Assembly: GCA_964436865.1 (NCBI GenBank)
Contig: CAYTFK010000295.1
Location: 1-8,873, forward strand
Origin: JAXGPP01 sp964436865
Lineage (GTDB): Bacteria > Planctomycetota > Planctomycetia > Pirellulales > Thermoguttaceae
Direction: 5' to 3'
Length of the DNA: 8,873 bases
Shown here: one piece after another, positions 1 through 6,583 of the stretch
Numbering within the stretch: the stretch's first letter is position 1
Layout: each line of letters starts with the position of its first letter
Translations under genes and position numbers: made by a program
Notes under the pieces: generated by a model
Told to the model about the DNA's origin: nothing
What the model saw: the letters and a program-made list of their open reading frames with translations, nothing else
Database searches by the model: none

Positions 1-474
1 CTGTTGAGTCTTCTGCAGCCGAACTCGCGAGATGATCTCGCCGCGAGGGCTGACCGTGACGGTGGACAGCGGCACGCCGATCGACTGGGCCACGTTCTCG
101 TAACCCAGCGGCGCCTTCGCGTCGGTGAGGCTGTTGTAGCGGACTTCCTGCTGCCCGGTGAACTTGTGCCACATGTCGACGCTTTCGACGGAATGTTCGA
201 ACGTCGCGGCGCCGTTCTCTTTGACCTCGGTCACTTTCCAGACCTTGACCGACTTGCTGACCGTCTCGGCAGCCTGGGTCGTGCCGGAGATCGTGCTGCG
301 AATCCGTCCGCGGTGGACGACCTCCCAGCGGATTGTCTCGCCCGGCGCGAACTTGTACCGCAAGGTGTATTCCTGGTTTGCGGCCGGCTCGTCGGCGGTC
401 AACGGGGCGGCGAGAATGGCCAGCAAGGTCGCGCCGGCCCACAGTCCACACGAGAATCTGAGCATCGCTCGCAT
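1..474 (-). CDS. Exported protein of unknown function, N-terminal part (cut by window edge)
   Basis: This is an open reading frame of 158 codons with no stop before the window edge, so the C-terminus is missing. The start has a typical Sec signal peptide: basic MRAMLR, a hydrophobic stretch at about residues 7-25, and a likely signal peptidase I site after PLTA (residue 27) before DE. The mature part begins with EYTLRYKFAPGETIRWEVVHR and is rich in Thr, Val and charged residues in alternating patterns, which suggests beta structure. No catalytic motif is visible. Secreted planctomycete proteins of unknown function with a similar opening (DUF6263-like) come to mind, but only from memory. The start is uncertain: ATG 474 abuts AAAGG, ATG 465 has that same AAAGGA about 8 nt upstream, and an in-frame ATG at 510 would add 12 residues ahead of the signal peptide. 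It lies downstream of nadK on the same strand, beyond a hairpin, so it may be a separate transcription unit. Confidence 0.8.
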   Translation of the reverse strand, partial: MRAMLRFSCGLWAGATLLAILAAPLTADEPAANQEYTLRYKFAPGETIRWEVVHRGRIRSTISGTTQAAETVSKSVKVWKVTEVKENGAATFEHSVESVDMWHKFTGQQEVRYNSLTDAKAPLGYENVAQSIGVPLSTVTVSPRGEIISRVRLQKTQQ

Positions 475-534
475 CCTTTCGAGTACTCCCCTCCTTGGTT
501 GCCGATCCATGGCGAGGGCTGCGGGTTGGTCTGG

Positions 535-582
535 CCCTCTCCCCGTCCTCCCCGCGGCGGGATGATTCCGCGGCGGAGAGGG
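535..582 (-). terminator. GC-rich hairpin directly after nadK, possible terminator or dispersed repeat
   Basis: The outer arms CCCTCTCC (535-542) and GGAGAGGG (575-582) are perfect reverse complements (8 bp). Inside them two CCGCGG hexamers (552-557 and 568-573) can pair around a 10-base loop. The hairpin begins 4 nt past the nadK stop codon. No T-run follows in the direction of transcription, so it is not a classical intrinsic terminator. It could instead stabilise the 3' end or be a copy of a dispersed palindromic repeat. Confidence 0.4.
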
Positions 583-586
583 GCGA

Positions 587-1432
587 CTACGGGCGGCTGT
601 CGTCAAGCCTGAGTCGGCCGCCCCAACCGAGCTTCTCCCGAAGCGTACGGTAGTAGCTGTGGCCAGGGGCGGAAACGAGCAGGAAGCGGGGCTGGGCTCG
701 TTCGACGCGCACCCGATCGGCCCGCTCGAGCGTGCACAGCACGCGTCCGTCGGCCACCGCCGATGTGCCGGGGTTGGGCCGCAGGACCTCCAACTCGTAG
801 ACCCGGTCGGCCAGATCCACCACCGGCCGATTGCTCAGCGTGTGCGGACTGATGGGCGAAATCACGAACGCCTCCAAATCCTTCCGCAGGATCGGACCGC
901 CGGACGACAGGCTGTGAGCCGTGGAGCCGACGGGCGTGCTGACAATCAAGCCGTCGCAACTATAAGTGGTTACCAATTCTGAGTCAACGTAGAGATTGAC
1001 GTCGAGGATGCCAAAGGGCTCCCCCGCGTGGACCACCACCTCATTGAGTCCAAGCTGGCGAGCCAGCACCGTCTGGCCGCGGCTGACACGGCACTCGTAC
1101 ATCAGGTGTTCGACGGTCTTCAGCCGGCCTTCGGCATAAGCTTCGAGAACCTGTGGCAATTCAACGGGCGATACGTCGGCCAGAAACCCTAGCTTGCCCA
1201 GATTCACCGCGATCACTGGCAGTTGGCGATAGCCCATCTGGTGCGCCGCGCGGAGAATGGAGCCGTCGCCGCCAAACACGATCACCAGATCGGCTTCGAC
1301 TTCGCCGAGATCGGCCTGGCTGGTGAAATCGACCGCGACGACCCTGGCGAGCCGTTCGATCTGTGGCCGGAGTCGCTCGACTTCCTGGAGTACCCGAGGC
1401 CGCGTGGCGGAACCCAAGAGGATGACGCGCAT
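587..1432 (-). CDS. nadK: NAD kinase
   Basis: NAD kinase (281 aa) phosphorylates NAD+ to NADP+ in the cytoplasm using ATP or polyphosphate. The length is usual for the bacterial family. The N-terminal nucleotide-binding domain carries VFGGDGSILRAA (GGDGS at 54-58, with the catalytic Asp), followed by NLGKLGFLADV (77-87). The NE pair is at 130-131 (GLNEVVVHAG). The beta-rich C-terminal domain has CDGLIVSTPVGSTAHSL (159-175), GGP (178-180) and ISPHTLSNRPVV (194-205), then DGR (228-230). Two positions differ from the most common form: GGDGS instead of GGDGT, and His in place of Tyr in GSTAY (H173). ATG 1432 is chosen because GAAGGA lies 5 nt upstream and MRVILLGS is a normal NadK opening. Longer versions would run back into dxs. 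It lies 22 nt after the dxs stop and is the last gene of the cluster. Confidence 0.95.
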   Translation of the reverse strand: MRVILLGSATRPRVLQEVERLRPQIERLARVVAVDFTSQADLGEVEADLVIVFGGDGSILRAAHQMGYRQLPVIAVNLGKLGFLADVSPVELPQVLEAYAEGRLKTVEHLMYECRVSRGQTVLARQLGLNEVVVHAGEPFGILDVNLYVDSELVTTYSCDGLIVSTPVGSTAHSLSSGGPILRKDLEAFVISPISPHTLSNRPVVDLADRVYELEVLRPNPGTSAVADGRVLCTLERADRVRVERAQPRFLLVSAPGHSYYRTLREKLGWGGRLRLDDSRP

Positions 1433-1454
1433 AGGGATCCTTCGCGGCCCGTCG

Positions 1455-3383
1455 CTACTTGGACGGGGCGCTGGTGTGTTGCTCGGCGGGGTCGAGCAGG
1501 TCGAAGCGGGCCGCCATTTGCCGGCAGACTTCGGCAATGCCCTTGGTGTCGAGCCCCAGGTCGGCGAGCAACTCGTCGCGCTCGCCGTGTTCGACATAAT
1601 GATCGGGGATACCGAGGCGGCGGACGCGGCTGGTGTCCAATCCCGCATCATTGGCCGCTTCGAGGACTGCGCTGCCAAAGCCGCCCATGAGGGAGCCTTC
1701 TTCGACGGTGACCACCAGCGGCGATTCTTGGATCGCGCGGAGGATGGTCTCGGTATCGAGCGGCTTGACGAATCGGGCGTTGATGATCCCGAGTTGCAGG
1801 CCCTCTTTGGCCAGCAGGTCCGCCGCCTCGACGCAGTTCTCCAGCAATGTACCGCAGGCCACCAGCACCCCGTCGTCGCCGCGGCGAATTACCTCTGCGG
1901 CGCCCAACTCGATCGGTGCCGGCTCGCGGCGGATCTCGACGGCCTTGGCTTTGGGGTAGCGGATCGCCACCGGGCCATCGTGATTGATCGCCCACGGAAG
2001 CATCCGCTCCAGGTCGAGCGCGTCGCCCGGGGCCAGCACGGCGATATTGGGAAACGGGCGGAGGTAGGTAAGATCGAAGACGCCATGGTGGGTCGGCCCG
2101 TCGGGTCCGACGACTCCGGCGCGGTCGAGCATCAACGTCACCGGCAGGCTCTGGAGGGAGACTTCCTGGAAAAGCTGATCGTAGCTTCGCTGGAGGAATG
2201 TGCTGTAGATGTCGACGATTGGCCGCACGCCCACTTTGGCAAGTCCTGCTGCGAAGCCGACCGCGTGCGACTCGCAGATGCCGACATCGAAAAACCGTTC
2301 GGGGAACTCTTCGCGGACCGGTTCCAGCATGTTGCCCTGGCACATGGCCGCCGTGATGGCCGCCACCCGGCGGTCGTCGCGCATCGCCCGCAGAATCGCC
2401 TCGCGCGCGACGTGCGTATAGGTTCGCGTGGAGCTTTTCTTGATCGAAACGGTCGATCCGTTCTGCCGGGTAAAGGGCGCCGGGGCATGATAGAAGACGG
2501 GGTCTTCGGCGGCGGGCTGGAAGCCGTGCCCCTTCTCGGTCACCACATGCAGGAGCACCGGCCGGTCGAAGTCGCGTACCATGTTGAGGTACTTCTGCAA
2601 CTGCCGGATATTATGCCCGTCGACGGGGCCGACGTAGTTGAAGCCGAGTTCCTCAAACAGCATTCCGCCGAGCATGCCCGCCTTCATCGCATCGCGGATC
2701 TGTCCGAGCAGCCGTTCCATCGGGTCGCCGATGACGGGCAGGTAATTGAGCAGGCGCTGGATCTCGGTCTTCAATCCGGTATAGAACGAGGTCATGCGGA
2801 GCCGGTCGAGATACTCGGCCAGTCCGCCGACGCGCGGACAGATCGACATCTTGTTGTCGTTCAGTACGACGATCAGATTGCGCTTCAGTCCGCCCGTGTT
2901 GTTGAGCGCTTCGAATACGATTCCGGAGGGCAAGGCGCCATCGCCGACGACGGCGACCACCTGCCGGCCCTCGGCGGGGCGGAGCAGATCGTCGCCCGCC
3001 TTGAGTCCCAGGGCGCATGAGACGCTGCATCCCGCATGGCCCGTCATGAAGAGATCGTAATCGCTCTCGGCCGGATTGGGATAACCCATCAGGCCGCCCT
3101 TGGTACGAATGGTCGAGAATTCGTCGTAGCGGCCGGTGACCATCTTGTGGGGGTAGATCTGGTGACCTGTGTCCCAGATCAGGCGGTCGCGGCTGAAATC
3201 GAACGTCGTGTGCAGTGCGAGCGTCAACTCGACGACGCCCAGATTGGAGGCGAAGTGGGCAGATCGGGTGCCCAGCAACCGGCACAACGCCTCGCGCATC
3301 TCCTCGGCCAGTCGCGTCAGTTCGGGGTCGGAGAGCTTCTTGAGATCGTGCGGCGAGCTGATCGTGGAGAGAATCTTGTCCAT
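1455..3383 (-). CDS. dxs: 1-deoxy-D-xylulose-5-phosphate synthase
   Basis: DXS (642 aa) condenses pyruvate and glyceraldehyde 3-phosphate to DXP with thiamine diphosphate (ThDP). This is the first step of the MEP isoprenoid pathway and also feeds thiamine and pyridoxal synthesis. The transketolase-like domains are in the usual order. The ThDP domain has SAHFASNLG (41-49), DTGHQIYPHK (71-80), the cofactor motif GDGA (147-150) through N177 in LNDNKMSI, and EDPVFYHAP (293-301). The pyrimidine domain has GICESHAVGFAAG (368-380) with E371, then IYSTFLQRSYDQ (392-403) and GPDGPTHHGVFDL (426-438). The C-terminal domain has IINARFVKPLD (533-543). The GHSS-type segment reads MTGHAGCSVSCALGL, which departs from the common form. 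ATG 3383 overlaps the last base of the ispA stop (TGATG), with AAAGGAA 6 nt upstream inside ispA, implying translational coupling. An extension to 3464 would overlap ispA further and add no family sequence. Confidence 0.96.
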   Translation of the reverse strand: MDKILSTISSPHDLKKLSDPELTRLAEEMREALCRLLGTRSAHFASNLGVVELTLALHTTFDFSRDRLIWDTGHQIYPHKMVTGRYDEFSTIRTKGGLMGYPNPAESDYDLFMTGHAGCSVSCALGLKAGDDLLRPAEGRQVVAVVGDGALPSGIVFEALNNTGGLKRNLIVVLNDNKMSICPRVGGLAEYLDRLRMTSFYTGLKTEIQRLLNYLPVIGDPMERLLGQIRDAMKAGMLGGMLFEELGFNYVGPVDGHNIRQLQKYLNMVRDFDRPVLLHVVTEKGHGFQPAAEDPVFYHAPAPFTRQNGSTVSIKKSSTRTYTHVAREAILRAMRDDRRVAAITAAMCQGNMLEPVREEFPERFFDVGICESHAVGFAAGLAKVGVRPIVDIYSTFLQRSYDQLFQEVSLQSLPVTLMLDRAGVVGPDGPTHHGVFDLTYLRPFPNIAVLAPGDALDLERMLPWAINHDGPVAIRYPKAKAVEIRREPAPIELGAAEVIRRGDDGVLVACGTLLENCVEAADLLAKEGLQLGIINARFVKPLDTETILRAIQESPLVVTVEEGSLMGGFGSAVLEAANDAGLDTSRVRRLGIPDHYVEHGERDELLADLGLDTKGIAEVCRQMAARFDLLDPAEQHTSAPSK

Positions 3384-4279
3384 CAACGCTTCCTTTCCAG
3401 CACATAGCGGGCCACCGCTTCCAAGCGAGCGGCTCTTGGCCCCAAGCCCGCGAGGGCCTGGCAAGCTTCTTCGATCAATTGTTCAGCACGGCGATGGCTT
3501 TGGTCAACACCAAGCAATCCGGGAAAGGTAAGTTTCCCCTGCTGGGAATCCTTGCCCACCCGTTTGCCCAATTCGGCCTCGCTGCCACAGACGTCGAGCA
3601 GGTCGTCGACAATCTGGAACACGAGGCCCAATCGTCGGCCGTACTCATCGAGGGCCAGTCGCGATTGCTCGTCCGCGTTGGCGACGATCGCTCCTAGCCG
3701 CAAGGACGCCAGCATCATCGCTCCTGTCTTGCGGCGATGAACCGACTCGAGCGACGCCACATCTCCCTGAGCGAGGTTGCCCAAGATGTCGTCGGCCTGA
3801 CCACCAACAAGTTGGCTCGCCCCGGCCGCTTGGGCCAGGACTCCGCAGCACTCGGCAGCCAGCTCCGGGGGTTGGATGCCGCGGACCAAGACTTCGAAGG
3901 CCAACGCCAGCAGGGCATCGCCCGCCAGGATGGCAATGGCCTCACCGAACTTGCGGTGGCAGGTGGGGAGTCCGCGACGAAGGTCGTCGTCGTCCATCGC
4001 CGGCAAGTCGTCATGGATCAACGAATATGTGTGCACCATCTCGACGGCGCAGGCGGCCGGGATCGCCGCTTCGCTTGAACCGCCACACGCCTCGGCGGCG
4101 AGCAGGGTCAGCATGGGGCGCAGACGCTTGCCCGGAGCGAGCAGGCTATATTGAATCGCTTCGCGCAGCACGTCGGGGCAGCCGGCGCCGAAGTCGGTGT
4201 AGGCGACCAGGGCGGAGTCGACGCGGCAGCGAATCTCGTCGGCCAATGGTTGGAGCGTACTACCGGGGGCGTCGACCAT
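3383..4279 (-). CDS. ispA: Short-chain polyprenyl diphosphate synthase (farnesyl or geranylgeranyl type)
   Basis: This trans-isoprenyl diphosphate synthase (298 aa) adds IPP units to an allylic diphosphate, giving FPP or GGPP for quinones, carotenoids, hopanoids or undecaprenyl carriers. All the all-alpha family motifs are present: GKRLRP (50-55), the first Asp-rich motif DDLPAMDDDDLRRG (90-103) with the bacterial DDx4D spacing, GGQADD (159-164), KTG (184-186), and the second Asp-rich motif FQIVDDLLDV (221-230). Tyr85, five residues before the first Asp, fits a short-chain enzyme. I cannot separate FPP from GGPP synthase by eye. The length matches E. coli IspA (299 aa). Its stop overlaps the dxs start by one base. 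No clear Shine-Dalgarno sequence precedes ATG 4279, and the next Met (56) is past the GKRLRP motif, so the start is forced. A promoter candidate lies about 90 nt upstream. Confidence 0.94.
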   Translation of the reverse strand: MVDAPGSTLQPLADEIRCRVDSALVAYTDFGAGCPDVLREAIQYSLLAPGKRLRPMLTLLAAEACGGSSEAAIPAACAVEMVHTYSLIHDDLPAMDDDDLRRGLPTCHRKFGEAIAILAGDALLALAFEVLVRGIQPPELAAECCGVLAQAAGASQLVGGQADDILGNLAQGDVASLESVHRRKTGAMMLASLRLGAIVANADEQSRLALDEYGRRLGLVFQIVDDLLDVCGSEAELGKRVGKDSQQGKLTFPGLLGVDQSHRRAEQLIEEACQALAGLGPRAARLEAVARYVLERKR

Positions 4280-4367
4280 CAGAGTGGAAGAAGGTAGCCG
4301 CAGATCAGCCGGCGGCGGGCAAACCGGAATGCAGATTCGCCGGGAGATGCCGGCAACGCGAGGTTCT

Positions 4368-4396
4368 ATTATAAACGATCCCCCCGATGGCGTCTA
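4368..4396 (-). promoter_or_regulatory. Candidate sigma70-like promoter for ispA-dxs-nadK
   Basis: Reading on the minus strand, TAGACG (4396-4391, 4 of 6 to TTGACA) is followed after exactly 17 nt by a perfect TATAAT (4373-4368). It sits in the 135-nt gap between xseB and ispA, the only sizeable gap in the cluster. It would give a leader of roughly 80 nt. The rest of that gap holds no other feature I can support. Confidence 0.5.
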
Positions 4397-4414
4397 CGAT
4401 GCCACCCCTGCCCG

Positions 4415-4753
4415 CTATTGGGCCCCTCGCTGTGGTGGGGTGTCGTTGCCGGACGCGCGGCGTCGGCCGCGGCGCTCGGCCTTTTCGCCGAGCGAGACAT
4501 CGCGGTCATCCAATGGAGTGGTGATCGGCCTGCCGTCGGCGTCGATTCCACTGAGGAGCTCGATTTTCCGCTCGGCGCGATCGAGCAGGTCATAGCATTG
4601 CCGCAGCAGCTTGACGCCCTTTTCGTAGCGGTCGAGTGCTTCGTTAAGTCCCAACTCCCCATCTTCCAGTTGGTGCACAATCTCCTCCAGTTGCGCCAAG
4701 GCTTGTTCGAAGGAGAGTGGCGGCGGTTCGGGTTGCGGTGGGGTCGAGTTCAC
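4415..4753 (-). CDS. xseB: Exodeoxyribonuclease VII small subunit
   Basis: XseB is the small, helical subunit of exonuclease VII, which degrades single-stranded DNA to oligonucleotides in DNA repair. Several XseB chains bind one XseA. The family core lies at about residues 13-70: LSFEQALAQLEEIVHQLEDG, then L35, the segment LDRYEKGVKLLRQCYDLLDRA, and ERKIELL. This is the characteristic two-helix pattern. A Pro-rich start (PPQPEPPP) and a tail of about 40 residues rich in charge, including RRGRRR (94-99), make it 112 aa against about 80 in E. coli. The start is GTG at 4753, only 3 nt after the guaA stop, with GGGAA 6 nt upstream inside the end of guaA, so translation is probably coupled. xseA, which usually sits next to it, is not in the window. 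Confidence 0.92.
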   Translation of the reverse strand: MNSTPPQPEPPPLSFEQALAQLEEIVHQLEDGELGLNEALDRYEKGVKLLRQCYDLLDRAERKIELLSGIDADGRPITTPLDDRDVSLGEKAERRGRRRASGNDTPPQRGAQ

Positions 4754-4756
4754 GGA

Positions 4757-6307
4757 TCATTCCCACTCAATGGTCGCCGGCGGCTTCGAACTGATGTCGT
4801 AGACGACCCGGTTCACCCCGGAAACTTCGTTGATGATCCGCGTCGAGATGCGGGCCAGCAGGTCGTACGGCAAGTGGCTCCAGTCGGCCGTCATGAAGTC
4901 CTCGGAATCGATGGACCGCACGGCAACCACGTCTTCGTAGGTGCGGGCGTCTCCCATGACGCCGACGCTCTGCACCGGCAACAGCACGGCGAACGCCTGC
5001 GCCGTCTTCCGGTACAGGCCGGCGGCCTTGATCTCTTCGACCACGATCAGGTCGGCTTCGCGAAGCATGTCGAGCCGGGTTTTAGTGACCTCGCCAAGGC
5101 AGCGCACGGCCAGCCCTGGGCCGGGAAACGGATGACGCCACACGATATCTTCCGGAAGACCTAGCTGCAGGCCCAGTCGCCGCACTTCGTCCTTGAAGAG
5201 ATCGCGGAGCGGCTCGATGAGCTCGAACTTCAGGTCCTTGGGGAGCCCGCCCACGTTGTGGTGCAGCTTGATTGTGGCCGCCGGTCCGTCGGCGGTGCCT
5301 CCGCTTTCGATCACATCGGGGTAGAGCGTCCCCTGGGCCAGGAACTGGGCGTCTTCGATCCGCGCCGCCTCGGCGGCGAAGCATTCGATGAAGGCGTGGC
5401 CGATTCGCCGCCGCTTCTCCTGCGGATCCACCACTCCGGCGAGGCAGGAGAGGAAGCGATCCTCGGCACGCACCACGTGCAGATCAGTCTTGAAGTGATT
5501 GGTGAACTCCTCGATCACGGCTTCCACTTCGCCTTTGCGGAGCAGCCCGTTGTCGACCAGGATGCAGGAAAGCTGCGTGCCGATAGCTTCGGCGAGCAGG
5601 GCCGCGACGACCGACGAGTCGACGCCGCCGGAGAGTCCGCAGATCACGCGACGATTGCCCACGCGGCGCCGCAGATCGTGAACCGTCTGCCGGGCAAAAT
5701 CGCCCAGCCGCCAGGCACCGCTACAGCCGCAGACGGAGAGCAGGAAGTTCCGCAGCACGAGCGACCCCTTGGGCGTGTGCGTCACCTCCGGGTGGAACTG
5801 CAGGCCATAGATGGGCAATTGCCGGTGCTTGATCGCGGCATAGGGGCACGTGTCGGTGCGGGCCAGGGGGAGGAAATCGTCCGACACTTGCGTGACCTGG
5901 TCGCCGTGGCTCATCCAGACCTGGGTCTGGTCGGGAACGCCGGCCAGCAGGCTGTCGGCGGTGGTAACTCGGCACTGGGCCCGCCCGTACTCGCGAGCCG
6001 GCGCGCTCTCGACGTGCCCGCCCAGCGACTTACAGACGAGCTGCATCCCGTAGCAGATTCCCAGCACGGGAATCCCCAAGTGGAAGATCGCCGGGTCGCA
6101 GTGGGGAGCGGCTTCCTGGTAGACGCTTGCAGGCCCGCCGGAAAGGATCAGGCCGCGCGGCTCCAATTGCCGCACCCGTTCGGCCGCAATGTCGTGCCGG
6201 ACGATTTCGCAATAGACCTGCTGCTCGCGGACGCGACGGGCGATGAGTTGGGCGTACTGGGAGCCGAAATCGAGGACCAGCACCTTCTCGTCGGCAATGC
6301 GCTTCAT
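4757..6307 (-). CDS. guaA: GMP synthase (glutamine-hydrolysing)
   Basis: GuaA (516 aa) converts XMP to GMP using ATP and ammonia released from glutamine, the last step of de novo guanine nucleotide synthesis. The N-terminal class I amidotransferase domain opens with VLVLDFGSQYAQLIARRVRE. It has the oxyanion-loop motif ILSGGPASVY (54-63), the nucleophile Cys85 in GICYGMQL, and His172 and Glu174 in QFHPEVTHT. The ATP pyrophosphatase domain has the P-loop GLSGGVDSS (224-232), VDNGLLRKGE (251-260) and QGTLYPDVIES. The dimerisation domain has HPFPGPGLAVRCLGEV and ends in the family-typical KPPATIEWE. All catalytic residues are present and the length is normal. ATG 6307 is preferred because AGGGAAG lies 6 nt upstream; an extension to 6370 would cross the promoter. 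It is the first gene of the minus-strand cluster, diverging from surE. Confidence 0.98.
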   Translation of the reverse strand: MKRIADEKVLVLDFGSQYAQLIARRVREQQVYCEIVRHDIAAERVRQLEPRGLILSGGPASVYQEAAPHCDPAIFHLGIPVLGICYGMQLVCKSLGGHVESAPAREYGRAQCRVTTADSLLAGVPDQTQVWMSHGDQVTQVSDDFLPLARTDTCPYAAIKHRQLPIYGLQFHPEVTHTPKGSLVLRNFLLSVCGCSGAWRLGDFARQTVHDLRRRVGNRRVICGLSGGVDSSVVAALLAEAIGTQLSCILVDNGLLRKGEVEAVIEEFTNHFKTDLHVVRAEDRFLSCLAGVVDPQEKRRRIGHAFIECFAAEAARIEDAQFLAQGTLYPDVIESGGTADGPAATIKLHHNVGGLPKDLKFELIEPLRDLFKDEVRRLGLQLGLPEDIVWRHPFPGPGLAVRCLGEVTKTRLDMLREADLIVVEEIKAAGLYRKTAQAFAVLLPVQSVGVMGDARTYEDVVAVRSIDSEDFMTADWSHLPYDLLARISTRIINEVSGVNRVVYDISSKPPATIEWE

Positions 6308-6313
6308 GAGCGG

Positions 6314-6320
6314 CTTCCCT
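6314..6320 (-). promoter_or_regulatory. Ribosome binding site fixing the guaA start
   Basis: AGGGAAG on the minus strand ends 6 nt before ATG 6307. It decides against the longer in-frame start at 6370, which lies upstream of the predicted transcription start. Confidence 0.7.
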
Positions 6321-6334
6321 GCGGAAAACCGGCA

Positions 6335-6364
6335 ATTGTAGCGTCCTAAGCCGGCCCCCGCCAA
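6335..6364 (-). promoter_or_regulatory. Candidate sigma70-like promoter for guaA and the downstream cluster
   Basis: On the minus strand TTGGCG (6364-6359, 4 of 6 to consensus) is followed after 18 nt by TACAAT (6340-6335, 5 of 6). Transcription would begin near 6328, leaving a leader of about 20 nt that holds little more than the AGGGAAG ribosome binding site. The position suits the first gene of the cluster. Confidence 0.55.
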
Positions 6365-6432
6365 GTACATGCCTCCACTGACCGGGGTCGTCCATCGGGC
6401 CGCCCAGGGAGTTTGATTGCCGAGGCAGCCGA

Positions 6433-6461
6433 TTGAACCACCCGGCGGGGCTGGTTATAGT
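6433..6461 (+). promoter_or_regulatory. Candidate sigma70-like promoter for surE
   Basis: TTGAAC (6433-6438, 4 of 6) is followed after exactly 17 nt by TATAGT (6456-6461, 5 of 6). Transcription would begin near 6468, giving a leader of roughly 115 nt before the GTG start of surE. Together with the guaA promoter it makes 6308-6583 a divergent control region. Confidence 0.55.
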
Positions 6462-6505
6462 GAATGGTGGCGATCAAGGAGGGCCGATCGGGGCCTATTC
6501 CACCC

Positions 6506-6524
6506 TTTTGCGCGAACGCGAAAA
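6506..6524. repeat. AT-flanked inverted repeat in the surE leader
   Basis: TTTT and AAAA flank CGCG-AA-CGCG, with one extra G on the left arm: a near-palindrome of 19 bases centred near 6515. It lies between the surE promoter candidate and the start codon, so it could be an operator or a small RNA hairpin. A directly following AAAATTT overlaps the right arm. Whether it has any function is unknown. Confidence 0.35.
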
Positions 6525-6583
6525 TTTGCGGCCGCGGAACCGATGGGTGACGGGGCGGACGGAGGCGAGGCAACGGAACTAGC

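Noticed and set aside
1433..1678. N-terminal extension of nadK to an upstream start
   Set aside because: It would overlap the dxs 3' end by over 200 bases. The ATG at 1432 has a well-spaced GAAGGA and the extension has no NadK-like sequence.
1257..3020. 587-codon plus-strand ORF opposite dxs and nadK
   Set aside because: It lies fully antisense to two certain genes. Its composition is what the complement of a third-position-GC-biased gene gives, and no family motif is visible.
3384..3464. N-terminal extension of dxs into ispA
   Set aside because: MDKILSTISSPHDLKKL at 3383 is a normal DXS opening with its own ribosome binding site.
4418..5164. 248-codon plus-strand ORF opposite xseB and guaA
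   Set aside because: Spans the antisense of two well-supported genes and has no family signal.
5258..6349. 363-codon plus-strand ORF opposite guaA
   Set aside because: Antisense shadow of guaA, with no recognisable domain and an overlap with the guaA promoter.
6464..6550. 28-codon upstream ORF in the surE leader, same frame as surE
   Set aside because: Its ATG lies at or before the predicted transcription start, it lacks a ribosome binding site, and its peptide has no recognisable feature.
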